Below, piece after piece: positions 54,184 to 63,398 of a stretch of 64,000 nt of DNA. Source of the DNA: Hoeflea_A sp965216535 (GTDB taxonomy: Bacteria > Pseudomonadota > Alphaproteobacteria > Rhizobiales > Rhizobiaceae). Location: NCBI GenBank assembly GCA_965216535.1, contig OZ244175.1, forward strand, positions 2,852,001-2,916,000. The letters run 5' to 3'. A program made the position numbers and the translations under genes. Each line of letters starts with the position of its first letter. Position 1 is the stretch's first letter. The notes under the pieces were generated by a model. The model saw only the letters and a list, made by a program, of their open reading frames with translations, was not told the DNA's origin and ran no database searches.

Positions 54184-55101
54184 CTAAATACGGTAATCGA
54201 TGTTCGAGGATAAACTCTCGGCCAGTTCATCAAACACCACACGGATGCGACGGCTTGTGCGAAGTTCTTGATGGGTCGCAATCCAAATGGGGAGCTCAAA
54301 GGAAATGCGTTCGGACAAGACCTGTTCGATACCCGGCGTGCCGCCGGCAAAATCATCGGTCATGGTTGTAATCCCCATGCCCTGCTTCACCATTTCCCAG
54401 TTGGCGACCCGGCTGTTTGTGACAGTTTTGAAGTTTGCCTTGCTGAGCGACAGGCCACGCGCATTCAGAACGCGCATTAATCGGTCGGGATTCTCATCAG
54501 TGATAAAATCAGCTTCAGACAAGTTTTTTTCCAGATTTTCGCGCCCAAACGCATCGATATAAGACGTGGCTGCGTAAAGATGCGATCGGGTTTGGCCCAC
54601 AAGTTTGGCGATCAAATCGGATTGGTCCGGGCGTTTGTGCCTGATGGCAATATCTGCCTCGCGTCGGGTCAAGTCCCGGTACTCGTCTGATGCAACCAGT
54701 CTAATTTCGATACCTGGTGCCTTGTCGCGCAACCGGCTGATGATCGGTGGGAGTATGAACGCGGTCATGATCTCGTTTGCAGTAATGCACACTTGACCCT
54801 CTATCGCCTGGGATTGACCGGAGGCCGCCAGCGACAGCGACGTTGCCGCGCCCAGCATACTGCGGGCATGTTCCAAAAGTTCCAGACCTGCCTGCGTCAG
54901 CGTCGGGAATCGTCCGCCACGATCGAACAGGAGCACGCCAAGTTCACCTTCAAGGGCTGCGATCTGTCGTCCCAGTGTGGGTTGAGCCAGCGAAAGGGCG
55001 CGCGCGGCAGCCGAAAAGGAGCCCTCTTCGGCCGTAGCCAGAAACGCGCGGATCTGGTTCCAATCAAAAGAGACGGTTTTCCAATCCATGCGGAAATGCA
55101 T
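54184..55101 (-). CDS. LysR-type transcriptional regulator
   Basis: 305 residues. Winged HTH (about 15-72: NQIRAFLATAEEGSFSAAARALSLAQPTLGRQI) and effector domain. Two in-frame ATG codons (55101 and 55089) have no good ribosome site. The palindrome TGCAT-N7-ATGCA overlaps the first. Divergent from the SDR gene, its likely target. It carries the RQIAALEGELGVLLF segment typical of the family. Confidence 0.9.
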   Translation of the reverse strand: MHFRMDWKTVSFDWNQIRAFLATAEEGSFSAAARALSLAQPTLGRQIAALEGELGVLLFDRGGRFPTLTQAGLELLEHARSMLGAATSLSLAASGQSQAIEGQVCITANEIMTAFILPPIISRLRDKAPGIEIRLVASDEYRDLTRREADIAIRHKRPDQSDLIAKLVGQTRSHLYAATSYIDAFGRENLEKNLSEADFITDENPDRLMRVLNARGLSLSKANFKTVTNSRVANWEMVKQGMGITTMTDDFAGGTPGIEQVLSERISFELPIWIATHQELRTSRRIRVVFDELAESLSSNIDYRI

Positions 55102-55113
55102 ACATGGAATGCA
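55097..55113. promoter_or_regulatory. palindrome at LysR/SDR divergent promoter
   Basis: TGCAT-ACATGGA-ATGCA, a 5-bp perfect dyad, overlaps the first possible LysR start codon and is about 130 bp upstream of the SDR gene. Candidate LysR autoregulatory site. Confidence 0.4.
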
Positions 55114-55241
55114 GATTTTGGCAATTACAATTCAACTTGCGCATGGATATTTTACTCACAAACAGCGACCAACATCAGCCAGTTCGGGATTTCCGGCTGA
55201 TCGGGTCACTGAAATCGATACTTAAGATCCAGGAGAAGCAG

Positions 55242-55979
55242 ATGGAAAACCTGAAGGACAGTGTGGTGTTGATCACCGGCGGTGGAACAGGAATTGGCAA
55301 AGCGATCGCATCTGCCTTTATCGCCAAAGGGGCGAAAGTTGTCGTTACTGGCAGGAGGCAATCCGTGTTGGAAGAAACCGCCAAGGAACTGGGCGCTCAG
55401 GCATCCGCGATCGCAGGAGATATCAGCAAAAACGGCGAGCCGGCCCGGATAGTCGAAGAAACCGTTCGCAAACATGGTCAGTTGGACATTCTGGTGAACA
55501 ACGCTGGAACGTCGAAAGTAGGACCTTTGTCCGAAGTGACCGACGAAGACTTTGAGAATATCTACAGAACCAATGTGATGGGACCGCTGGCCCTTGTGCG
55601 TGCGGCAAGCAATCATATTGTGAGCAGCAAGGGGTCGGTCATCAATATCTCATCGACCTTGTCACATGGCGCAATGCCGGGCACCGCAACCTATGCATCG
55701 TCCAAAGCGGCCCTGAATCATATGACCAGAACGCTCGCTGCAGAGTTTGGTCCAAGCGGTGTGCGTGTAAATGCTGTTGCACCCGGCTTTACGATCTCGG
55801 ATTTGGCGACGTTTGAATCATTGGACAAACAGATGGTTGAACAAATGATAGCGCAGACCCCAATGGGACGCCCTGGCCAGCCGGATGAAATCGCTAGTGC
55901 CGTTCTTTTGCTAGCCAGCAACGACGCAGGTTGGGTCACCGGGCAAGTCGTGCAGGCCGGGGGCGGGTTCATGCTCTAA
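55242..55979 (+). CDS. short-chain dehydrogenase/reductase (FabG-like)
   Basis: 245 residues from the ATG at 55242 (AGGAG ribosome site); the longer frame upstream is not conserved. Cofactor loop TGGGTGIG (about 12-19), NNAG, catalytic Ser in NISSTLS and YASSK with the catalytic Tyr/Lys. Cytoplasmic oxidoreductase. Its position between a LysR regulator and the UPF0261/aldehyde dehydrogenase genes suggests a catabolic step. The substrate is not predictable. Confidence 0.9.
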   Translation: MENLKDSVVLITGGGTGIGKAIASAFIAKGAKVVVTGRRQSVLEETAKELGAQASAIAGDISKNGEPARIVEETVRKHGQLDILVNNAGTSKVGPLSEVTDEDFENIYRTNVMGPLALVRAASNHIVSSKGSVINISSTLSHGAMPGTATYASSKAALNHMTRTLAAEFGPSGVRVNAVAPGFTISDLATFESLDKQMVEQMIAQTPMGRPGQPDEIASAVLLLASNDAGWVTGQVVQAGGGFML

Positions 55980-56038
55980 GGTACTGAATCCGAAATTCAC
56001 AGCGAACACCAAACGAACGTCGGCTTCAATCAGGAACA

Positions 56039-57271
56039 CTAACCGGTTTTGATGGTGCCCTCCGAAACCCAGCGATCGAATATGGTCAGGATGAGTTCGC
56101 TGAATGTGGCGTCGTTGATGTGGGCCGCCGTTTCGACAAACTCCACATTGGTCGGGCAGGTGGTACGCATTGCCTCACAGAAAGCAGCCAGTCCATCGGG
56201 ATCGTGCAAATCTGCGCCCGGCCTGTCCCATTCACCGCAGCCGCCCGTGGGCAGCACCAGAGCAGATTTGCCGACTGCCTTGGCGAGCTGGTCGGCATGC
56301 GCCCTTGCAACAGCGCGTCGTTCTTCCGTGTTGAGCACGATTGAGGTCAGCAGGCGGTTATGGGCATGGGAAATGTGGTTGGTCCATTTCTCCGGAAGAT
56401 CGCTGCCGGCAATATCCACGAGGTCGTAGCAGCCAGGAGCCACGATTTGCGGCGTGCCGACCTTACCTGCATTGGTCAGCCGGTCGGCGCCGGCGGAGAT
56501 GTTGGAGCCGTGAATGTGGTTGCCGAGTTCCTGCGTGCACAGATCGAGCACGCAGGCGAAGGCACCCTGAGCGGCCAGGTTTTCGAAGGCCCGTCCGCCC
56601 ATGCCGGTGGCATGAAACACCGCGACCTCAAAACCGCGTTGCTCCAAAGCCGGTTTCAGGGTCACCATGTATTTCAATGCTGACTTGCCCAAGCTTGTCA
56701 TGCCGACAAGGGGCTTGTCCCTAGCCGGCGGTTCGACGGCAGCGGCCGCGCCGAGCACGGCGCCAGCGGCTTGCGAAAGGGAGGACTTGCAGATGGAGTT
56801 GAGGCCGTAGAGCCCGCCCGCCCAGAGGATCATCTGAATATCTGCGGCCAGCCGCTCCGGTGGTATCAGCGGCGAAAAGGCGACCGTTGAAACGACATAT
56901 TTCGGCACTCCGACCGGTAGGGCGGCGCAGACGTCGAGCGCAAGGTCGGTGCCCATGGTGCCGCCGAGCAGGATAACTCCGTCGAAGCGACCCTCGCGGT
57001 GAAGCCGTGTGGCCAGCGCTGAAGCGCCCGCCGCCATGATCTGCATGGCGTGGTTCTCGTCACCACTGTCGATAGCGGCGGCAATCGAACTGCCGCCTTC
57101 TTCGGCGACGTCGTGTTTGGAAAAGTCTGTAGGTTCGGCGGGATCGCCCAGGACGCTGACATCCATCGTCAGGACGTGGCCACCACGATCCTTGATGCAG
57201 TCGGCCAGGTAACCGAGCTCATCCTGCTTGGTGTCATAGGTGCCGACGATAAGAATGGTTTTTGCGGTCAC
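56039..57271 (-). CDS. Tm-1-like ATP-binding domain protein (UPF0261)
   Basis: 410 residues. Landmarks of the UPF0261/Tm-1 N-terminal family: IVGTYDTKQDELGYL at the start, GGTMGTDLA, and VAPGCYDLVDI with HNRLLTSI later. Starts with GTG behind AGGAGG. This family occurs in plants as the Tm-1 viral resistance protein and in bacteria in catabolic clusters; the bacterial role is not settled. It lies 12 bp downstream of the aldehyde dehydrogenase, so it belongs to the tctCBA-aldH operon. Confidence 0.88.
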   Translation of the reverse strand: MTAKTILIVGTYDTKQDELGYLADCIKDRGGHVLTMDVSVLGDPAEPTDFSKHDVAEEGGSSIAAAIDSGDENHAMQIMAAGASALATRLHREGRFDGVILLGGTMGTDLALDVCAALPVGVPKYVVSTVAFSPLIPPERLAADIQMILWAGGLYGLNSICKSSLSQAAGAVLGAAAAVEPPARDKPLVGMTSLGKSALKYMVTLKPALEQRGFEVAVFHATGMGGRAFENLAAQGAFACVLDLCTQELGNHIHGSNISAGADRLTNAGKVGTPQIVAPGCYDLVDIAGSDLPEKWTNHISHAHNRLLTSIVLNTEERRAVARAHADQLAKAVGKSALVLPTGGCGEWDRPGADLHDPDGLAAFCEAMRTTCPTNVEFVETAAHINDATFSELILTIFDRWVSEGTIKTG

Positions 57272-57283
57272 GCCGGCCTCCTG

Positions 57284-58771
57284 TCAGAGTTGAATCCAGG
57301 CAGTCTTAAGGTCGACATACTTGTCGAATGCATGCAACGACTTGTCATGGCCGTTGCCTGATTGACCAACACCGCCGAGCGGCACCGTGACGTCGGCGCC
57401 GCCATAGGTGTTGACGTGAACGAGGCCAGCGCGAATGCCGCGGACCATGCGGTGAGCCCTGGAAACGTCGGAGGTCCAGACCCCGGACGCCAGGCCGAAT
57501 TCAGTGCCGTTGGCAATGCGGAGCGCTTCTGCTTCGTTTTCGAACGGCGTGACGGCGAGGACCGGCCCGAAGACCTCCTCGCGCGCCAGCCTATGGTCGG
57601 GAGCAACGCCGGCCATGACGGTCGGCTCCATGTAGAAGCCGCCGGTTTCCTGGAGTGTTCGGTTGCCACCGCAGACGCGGATCGCTCCCTCCGCCTCGGC
57701 CACTCCAACAAAGCTCAGATCCTTTTCAAGCTGGTCGGCGCTGTGAACCGCACCAACATCCGTTGCAAGGTTCAAGGGGTCACCAACGGCCATGTTTCTG
57801 GCGTGGCCCGCAACGGCCTCCACAAACTCGTCGTGGATTGTCGCTTCGACCAGAAGTCTCGAGCCGGCGACGCAGACCTGGCCGGAGTTCCTGAATATGG
57901 CCCAGGCTGCGACTTTCGCCGCTTGATCGAGATCTGGAGCATCGGCGAAGACGACATTCGGCGATTTGCCGCCAAGTTCAAGGTAAACGCGCTTGAGGTT
58001 GGACCGGGCGGCATAATCGAGAAGCCTGCGGCCGGTGGCACCGGAGCCGGTGAAAACCAAAGCGTCGACATGCATGGAGAGCCCAAGGGCTTCGCCGACA
58101 ACGGGGCCGGTGCCGGTCACGACGTTCAGGACGCCATCGGGAAGACCTGCTTCGGATGCAAGCTCGGCAATTCTAAGAAGCGACAGGGACGCGGTTTCGG
58201 CCGGCTTGAGCACGACGCTGTTGCCGGCTGCGAGGGCCGGCGCGAGCTTCCAGGCTCCGATCATCAGAGGAAAGTTCCAGGGAACGATGGCGCCGACCAC
58301 GCCGACGGGCTCGCGATGAATGAGCGCGAGTACGTTCTTGGCGGTTGGTGCGATTTCGCCATAAACCTTGTCGATGGCTTCAGCGAAGTAGCGAAAAGTT
58401 GCAGCCGCTGAACCGGCCTCGGCTTTGAATGCCATGGCGATTTCGGTGCCGTTGTCGCGCACGCCGAGGACGGCCAGCGCCAGCGCCTCCGCTTCGATCA
58501 GATCTGCCAGCTTCAATAGAACTTTCTTGCGTTCAGCAGGTGGTTGGTTCGACCAGCGGCCGTCTTCAAAAGCGGCCCGGGCGCGGGCGACGGCGTGGTT
58601 GACATCGCCGGTCGTGCCCTGGGCGATGGTGGTGAGGAGCTGGCCGTTTATCGGTGAAATCACATCGAGTGTTTCGCCGGTTTCCGCGGGTCGGTGGGCG
58701 CCGTCGACGAAGTGCCCCGGGGGAGCGATTTCAGCTCCGCGAAGCGCGTCGATACTAGCTTGTTCCAGCAT
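57284..58771 (-). CDS. aldehyde dehydrogenase (PuuC-like)
   Basis: 495 residues, NAD(P)+-dependent. Conserved VPWNFPLM, cofactor loop FTGSGATGRR, catalytic Glu in LELGGKSP and nucleophile Cys in NSGQVCVAGSR. Closest in style to amino-aldehyde dehydrogenases such as PuuC. It overlaps the tctA end by 17 bp. It would oxidise an aldehyde, perhaps the product of the class III aminotransferase at the window end. Confidence 0.92.
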   Translation of the reverse strand: MLEQASIDALRGAEIAPPGHFVDGAHRPAETGETLDVISPINGQLLTTIAQGTTGDVNHAVARARAAFEDGRWSNQPPAERKKVLLKLADLIEAEALALAVLGVRDNGTEIAMAFKAEAGSAAATFRYFAEAIDKVYGEIAPTAKNVLALIHREPVGVVGAIVPWNFPLMIGAWKLAPALAAGNSVVLKPAETASLSLLRIAELASEAGLPDGVLNVVTGTGPVVGEALGLSMHVDALVFTGSGATGRRLLDYAARSNLKRVYLELGGKSPNVVFADAPDLDQAAKVAAWAIFRNSGQVCVAGSRLLVEATIHDEFVEAVAGHARNMAVGDPLNLATDVGAVHSADQLEKDLSFVGVAEAEGAIRVCGGNRTLQETGGFYMEPTVMAGVAPDHRLAREEVFGPVLAVTPFENEAEALRIANGTEFGLASGVWTSDVSRAHRMVRGIRAGLVHVNTYGGADVTVPLGGVGQSGNGHDKSLHAFDKYVDLKTAWIQL

Positions 58772-60257
58772 TTGGGGTCTCCGATTTCTTGCGGCGTTCG
58801 ACGATCAGCGTGCGGATGTGGAGGATGATGACGAGCACGATGAGGCCGAAGATGATGGCGGCGATGGGCCTGTCGATGAAGTCCAGCGGCGTCTTGACGC
58901 GGGCCATGGCGCTGCGCAGCTTGACCTCCATGATGCCCCCCAGAACCATGCCCAGGATGATCGGGACGATGGGCAGGCCGAGGCGCTTGAGGATCAGGCC
59001 GAATACGCCGAAGCCGGCTGCGATGGCGCAATCGGTTGCCGAGTTGCGCAGCGAATAGACGCCGACGAAGCTTAGCGTCAGGATGATCATGCCGAGGAAC
59101 CTGGTCGGCACCTGAATGATTTTCGTGAGCAGGTTCGTCGAAAACAGCAGGAACACCAAAACGATGATGTTGAGCACCAGCATTGCCAGATAGAGAGCGA
59201 CCACGAAGTCCATCTGGTTCTGGAACAGCTGCGGTCCGGGTACCACACTGTGAATGTAGAAGACCGACAACATCATTGCCGTCAGTGCTTCGCCCGGGAT
59301 GCCCAGCGCCAGCAGCGGGATCATGGCTGCAGCGGGCACGGCGTTGTTCGCCGCCTCCGAAGCGATCAGTCCTTCCGGCGAACCCTTGCCGAAGTCGTCG
59401 GGTTTGGAAGAGCTGCGTTGAGCATAGGAATAGGCCATGAACTGGGCCGTGAACTCGCCGACACCGGGGATCATGCCCATCAATACGCCGAAGCTCGAGG
59501 AGGCGGTGGCGATGCGTTTGAAGCCGAACAGTTCACGCAGACCGTCGAAGAGATTGCCCTTGACCGGCTGCGGATGGGGCGTGTTGTCCCGGTCGACCAG
59601 CAGCAGAAACGCCTGCGACACGGCAAAGAGCCCCAGTACCACGACGATCAGGTCGACGCCGGAGGCAAGCCAGGTCTGATCGAAAGTGAAGCGCTTGGTG
59701 TATTTGACAGGTTCGAGGCCGACTGTGTTCAGGAAGATACCGAAACAGGCCAGCATGCCGGCTGCAAAGACCTGGCCGCGATGGGCGAGCACCACCAAAA
59801 CCAAACCGAGAACAGCTGCGAGGAAGATCTCGCGCGAACCGAAATGTGGTGCGATCAGCGCCAGCAGCGGCGAAAAGATGATCAGGCAGATGATCGAAAA
59901 AATACCGCCGAAGAACGAGGCGGAATAGGCCAGCGCCAGTGCCCGGCGCGCCTGGCCGCGCTGGGTCATCGGATAGCCGTCATAGGTCGTGAGGGCGTTG
60001 ACGGCGGTTCCCGGCGTGTTGATCAGAATGGCGGGGATGGCGCCGCCATACATTGAGGAACCGTAGATGCCGAGCAGGACGGTCAGTCCAACGATCGGAT
60101 CGAAAGCGAAGGTGGCTGGCAGCAGGATGGCGATTGCCACCGCAGCACCGACACCTGGAATGGCGCCAATGATGACGCCGCCGACCGACCCGATGATCAG
60201 GGCGGCCAACACGTCCCAGCGAGCCAGAATTCCAACACTGGATAGCAGCAGGTCCAT
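58755..60257 (-). CDS. tctA: tripartite tricarboxylate transporter large permease TctA
   Basis: 500 residues with 11-12 membrane helices. Starts MDLLLSSVGILARWDVLAAL, with the family's glycine-rich IGAIPGVGAAVAIAILLP motif after helix 1 and a matching MGMIPGVGEFTAQF in the second half. Works with TctB and TctC to import carboxylates. The tctCBA order is conserved. Confidence 0.94.
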   Translation of the reverse strand: MDLLLSSVGILARWDVLAALIIGSVGGVIIGAIPGVGAAVAIAILLPATFAFDPIVGLTVLLGIYGSSMYGGAIPAILINTPGTAVNALTTYDGYPMTQRGQARRALALAYSASFFGGIFSIICLIIFSPLLALIAPHFGSREIFLAAVLGLVLVVLAHRGQVFAAGMLACFGIFLNTVGLEPVKYTKRFTFDQTWLASGVDLIVVVLGLFAVSQAFLLLVDRDNTPHPQPVKGNLFDGLRELFGFKRIATASSSFGVLMGMIPGVGEFTAQFMAYSYAQRSSSKPDDFGKGSPEGLIASEAANNAVPAAAMIPLLALGIPGEALTAMMLSVFYIHSVVPGPQLFQNQMDFVVALYLAMLVLNIIVLVFLLFSTNLLTKIIQVPTRFLGMIILTLSFVGVYSLRNSATDCAIAAGFGVFGLILKRLGLPIVPIILGMVLGGIMEVKLRSAMARVKTPLDFIDRPIAAIIFGLIVLVIILHIRTLIVERRKKSETPNAGTS

Positions 60258-60265
60258 GGTGTTTC

Positions 60266-60805
60266 TCAGAAGTAGGTCAGCATAAACGCGCGAAGGCCGT
60301 CCGGAAGAGCTTCATAGGCTTGTCCGCCGGGCACCTTGACCTGCAGAAAAGTCTTGAAAACGAGGACGATGACCACACCCGTTAAAGCGGCGCCGCCGAC
60401 ACCTTTCCAGGTTCGCACGCCACCGCGCAAGGCCAGCAAAATCGTGAAGATGATCGTCGACGGCAGGTAGCCGAGCCGCGGCACAAGCAGCACATAGGCC
60501 ATGAACCAGACCGCATATTCCAGCGATTGCAGCCAGAAGCCGACCTCCCGCCAGCGGCCGTCAATGCGGGGCGACATCACCGAACTCAGCCAGTGCAAGG
60601 CCGCGAAAAGCACCATGCCGAAGAGCGAAACGGCGGGCCAGAAGGCAGGCTGTGCAAACAGCTTGGTGCGCTTGGTCCATTGTGTCTGTTCGCCCAGATT
60701 GGCTAACAGGAAGAGTGCGAAAAGCAGGAAGACAACAGCAAATACGAGATCGCCGGGTCGGCGGTAGCGTTGAAACAGTTCCTGCAGTGTCTTGATGTGC
60801 GCCAT
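60266..60805 (-). CDS. tctB: tripartite tricarboxylate transporter small permease TctB
   Basis: 179 residues with four predicted membrane helices (about 20-36, 52-68, 90-110 and 130-150). Low-identity family; the call depends on size, topology and its place between tctC and tctA. A gap of 64 bp separates it from tctC. Confidence 0.85.
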   Translation of the reverse strand: MAHIKTLQELFQRYRRPGDLVFAVVFLLFALFLLANLGEQTQWTKRTKLFAQPAFWPAVSLFGMVLFAALHWLSSVMSPRIDGRWREVGFWLQSLEYAVWFMAYVLLVPRLGYLPSTIIFTILLALRGGVRTWKGVGGAALTGVVIVLVFKTFLQVKVPGGQAYEALPDGLRAFMLTYF

Positions 60806-60869
60806 GGTCGTCGAGCCCTAATGGGCGGCAGCGCCGATGGCGCTGCCGCAGGGTTTGAAGCTTTATGGC

Positions 60870-61814
60870 TTAGTTGCCGACCAGCTTTTCGATGGTCTGC
60901 AAGGTCTTGATGTCCTTGTCGATTTGCGCCTGAGCAGCAGCAGCATCCTGCCAGTAGAGCAGAGCACCGGTTTCCGCTGCAATGGCCTGAGCCTTCTCGG
61001 ACATGATCGTCTTCTTGGCGACGGAGATGATCTTCTCACGCACATCGGCCGGCGTGTCCTTGTGAACGAAAAGCCCGTTCCACAGGGAGATGTCCAGATC
61101 CGGCGCCAGCTCTGCAACGGTCGGCGCATCGGGCGTCAGCGAAATCCGCTCGGCGCCGATCGAGGCCAGAACCTTGACCTTGTCGAGACAGGGCAAGATC
61201 AACTGCAGCGTGGTGTTGATTACATCGGCATCACCGGATGCCAATGTGTTGCAGTCCAATGCATCGAACGCGGCATCGGAGCCGAATTCGAAGCCCTTGC
61301 TGGCGGCAAGGGCGAAGGTAACTTGCGTCGGAACCAGCGGCGCGCCGAAATGGCCGAGCGCCACGTCGTTATCCTTGGCATGGGCAGCCAGGCCATCGAT
61401 GTCGTCATAGGGCGCATCGGCACCGGCAGCGATGACAAAGGGATAGGTCAGGAAGTTGCCAAGCGGCTCGAACGGGTTCGGGCTGAGTTCCGGTATGCCG
61501 ATCTGCGGGCCGACAACGGGGACGGCGATGATGAAGGATCCGATGGTGTAGCCGTCGGCCGGCGCTTTGGCGACCTCAACGGCTCCGGGGAACGGTCCGC
61601 CTCCGCCGCCTGGCTTGTTCACAACGGCTGCCGGAACCCCGTATTCAGCCTGGAAGTCGTCTGCGATCATGCGGGTCAGCACGTCTTCGAGGTCTCCGGG
61701 AGGCCACGGCACGACAAAGGAAACGGGTTTCTCCGGATATTCGGCTACAGCGGTGCCGGCTGTCATCAGCATTGATGTGGCCAGAAGGCCGGCGGTAACG
61801 ATTTTTTTGATCAT
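60870..61814 (-). CDS. tctC: tripartite tricarboxylate transporter binding protein TctC
   Basis: 314 residues from the ATG at 61814 (GGGAG ribosome site). Sec signal peptide (about 1-24, ending AVAEYPEKPV), then a Bug-family fold with VVPWPPGDLEDV and VVNKPGGGGG near the N-terminus. Periplasmic receptor that sets substrate range. Divergent from the IclR regulator across a spacer with three related half-sites. Confidence 0.92.
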   Translation of the reverse strand: MIKKIVTAGLLATSMLMTAGTAVAEYPEKPVSFVVPWPPGDLEDVLTRMIADDFQAEYGVPAAVVNKPGGGGGPFPGAVEVAKAPADGYTIGSFIIAVPVVGPQIGIPELSPNPFEPLGNFLTYPFVIAAGADAPYDDIDGLAAHAKDNDVALGHFGAPLVPTQVTFALAASKGFEFGSDAAFDALDCNTLASGDADVINTTLQLILPCLDKVKVLASIGAERISLTPDAPTVAELAPDLDISLWNGLFVHKDTPADVREKIISVAKKTIMSEKAQAIAAETGALLYWQDAAAAQAQIDKDIKTLQTIEKLVGN

Positions 61815-61840
61815 GGTCTCACTCCCTACCATTGTTTAAT

Positions 61841-61883
61841 CGGTTCATTATTTGAAACGGCGTTGCAGATTTATATTGAACCG
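61841..61883. promoter_or_regulatory. candidate IclR operator: three TGAAxCG half-sites
   Basis: CGGTTCA (61841-61847) faces TGAAACG (61853-61859) across 5 bp. A further TGAACCG (61877-61883) is the exact complement of the first. All lie in the 140-bp divergent tctC/iclR spacer, the expected place for an autoregulated IclR operator. Confidence 0.5.
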
Positions 61884-61954
61884 TGAATTGTTTTCTGTCA
61901 ATGTCCCTCTGCCGCACCGACCTTCGCCGGGCGGCGCGAAGGCCAGAGTAGAGA

Positions 61955-62740
61955 ATGGGTACGATCACCAAAGCGCTGAACCTGTTGAATTATTTCTCGG
62001 TTTCGCGACCAGAGATCGGTCTGTCCGACTTTCGAAAACTGTGCAAACAGGACAAAGCGACGATTTATCGCCACCTGACCGAATTGCAGAAAAACGGGTT
62101 TGTCGAGCAGGATCCAGTGAGCAAATCCTATCGCATGGGACCGGCGGTGCTGCGCCTTGCCAATGTCCGCGAGCGGACCTTTCCGGCGCACCGGGCAATC
62201 GCCCCCATCGTGACCGAGATGTCCTCGGAAGTTGGCGAATTGGTGCACATGTCGTTGCTGCAGGGCGATATGCTGTCGCCGCTGTTCTACGCAGACGTCA
62301 AAATCCACGGAACCCGCGTCTATTTCGATGAAGCGGAGATGCTGCCGCTGCACGCAACCTCATCCGGATACACGATGCTGGCCTTTGCAGAAGGGGACCT
62401 GATCGAGCAGTACCTGGACAAGCCACTCAAGAAGTTCACGTCGAAAACGGTGGTCGATCCGGAGGCTCTGCGATCGATTGTCGACCACACTCGGCAGACG
62501 GGGTTCGGGGAATGCGACCAGGGTTTTGAAGATGAGGTTTATTCGATGGCAGTCCCTGTCTTCGATCGAAACAGCCGGGCAATCGGTACGGTCGCTGTGG
62601 CCTTGCCGACGTCTCGCGTAAGCGACGAAATACTTGCCCACATCAAACGCACTCTGAGACAAGGGTGCAGGCAAGTCTCAAGCGCGATCGGCGGTGAAAT
62701 CTCGCCGAAACTCGAAAGGATCTGGTCCGATGCGGCCTGA
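61955..62740 (+). CDS. IclR family transcriptional regulator
   Basis: 261 residues. N-terminal winged HTH (about 1-62: ALNLLNYFSVSRPEIGLSDFRKLCKQDKATIYRHLTEL) and the C-terminal IclR effector domain with GYTMLAFAEGD and a ligand-pocket region near GECDQGFEDEVYSMAVPVF. It probably controls the divergent tctCBA operon and its own HAD/aminotransferase operon. The HAD gene starts within its last codons. Confidence 0.92.
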   Translation: MGTITKALNLLNYFSVSRPEIGLSDFRKLCKQDKATIYRHLTELQKNGFVEQDPVSKSYRMGPAVLRLANVRERTFPAHRAIAPIVTEMSSEVGELVHMSLLQGDMLSPLFYADVKIHGTRVYFDEAEMLPLHATSSGYTMLAFAEGDLIEQYLDKPLKKFTSKTVVDPEALRSIVDHTRQTGFGECDQGFEDEVYSMAVPVFDRNSRAIGTVAVALPTSRVSDEILAHIKRTLRQGCRQVSSAIGGEISPKLERIWSDAA

Positions 62741-63398
62741 GACGGCACTCATTCTCGATTTCGGTGGGGTCGTGACCCGGACCCTGTTCGAAACGCACGA
62801 CCTGACGGAGAGGGCGCTCGGGCTGCAACCCGGCGCACTGACATGGCGTGGCCCCTTCGATCCGGAGTCCGATGCTTTGTGGCGTTCGATGCAGGCCGAC
62901 GAAATCACTGAACGCGATTATTGGCGCAGCCGCACCCGAGAGGTTGCAGACCTTGTTGGTCAGGACTGGGCCGACATGGCGGATTTCGTGCGTGCCGCGC
63001 GCGGCGATGCACCAGCTGAAATCATTCGGCCGGAAGCGCTCGATGCCATCGGCCAGGCAAAGGCTGCAGGGTGCAAGCTGGCAATCCTGTCCAACGAACT
63101 TGATCTGTTCTACGGCGCCGAATTCCGTTCGAAATTACCGTTTCTTGCCGACTTCGATGTGATTCACGACGCCACTTACACGGACATCCTCAAACCAGAT
63201 CCCCGTGCGTATGCGGATTGCATCAGCGCGCTCGACCTTGCGCCGGAAGACTGCGTTTTCGTCGACGACCAGGCGCGCAACGTAACCGGCGCGCAGCGTG
63301 CCGGTCTGCAGACCGTCCATTTCGATGTCCGCGATCCGCAATCCGGATACCAAACAGCCCTCGGCCTTCTGGGCCTCAACCAAGAGAGGACGATATGA
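62730..63398 (+). CDS. HAD superfamily hydrolase
   Basis: 222 residues from the ATG at 62730, overlapping iclR by 11 bp; AGGA upstream. HAD motif I LDFGGVV has Asp as nucleophile but Gly where many phosphatases have the second Asp, as in epoxide-hydrolase-like and haloacid members. Motif II is ILSNE, Lys in ILKPDPRAY, and motif IV FVDDQARN. Catalytic type (phosphatase or other) is uncertain. It overlaps the aminotransferase by 4 bp. Confidence 0.88.
   Translation: MRPETALILDFGGVVTRTLFETHDLTERALGLQPGALTWRGPFDPESDALWRSMQADEITERDYWRSRTREVADLVGQDWADMADFVRAARGDAPAEIIRPEALDAIGQAKAAGCKLAILSNELDLFYGAEFRSKLPFLADFDVIHDATYTDILKPDPRAYADCISALDLAPEDCVFVDDQARNVTGAQRAGLQTVHFDVRDPQSGYQTALGLLGLNQERTI

Noticed and set aside
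57362..58411. Plus-strand frame of 349 codons antisense to aldehyde dehydrogenase
   Set aside because: The dehydrogenase on the minus strand has all catalytic motifs; the + frame has none.
60837..61775. Plus-strand frame of 312 codons antisense to tctC
   Set aside because: No ribosome site or family motif; tctC is clear with signal peptide and neighbours tctB/tctA.
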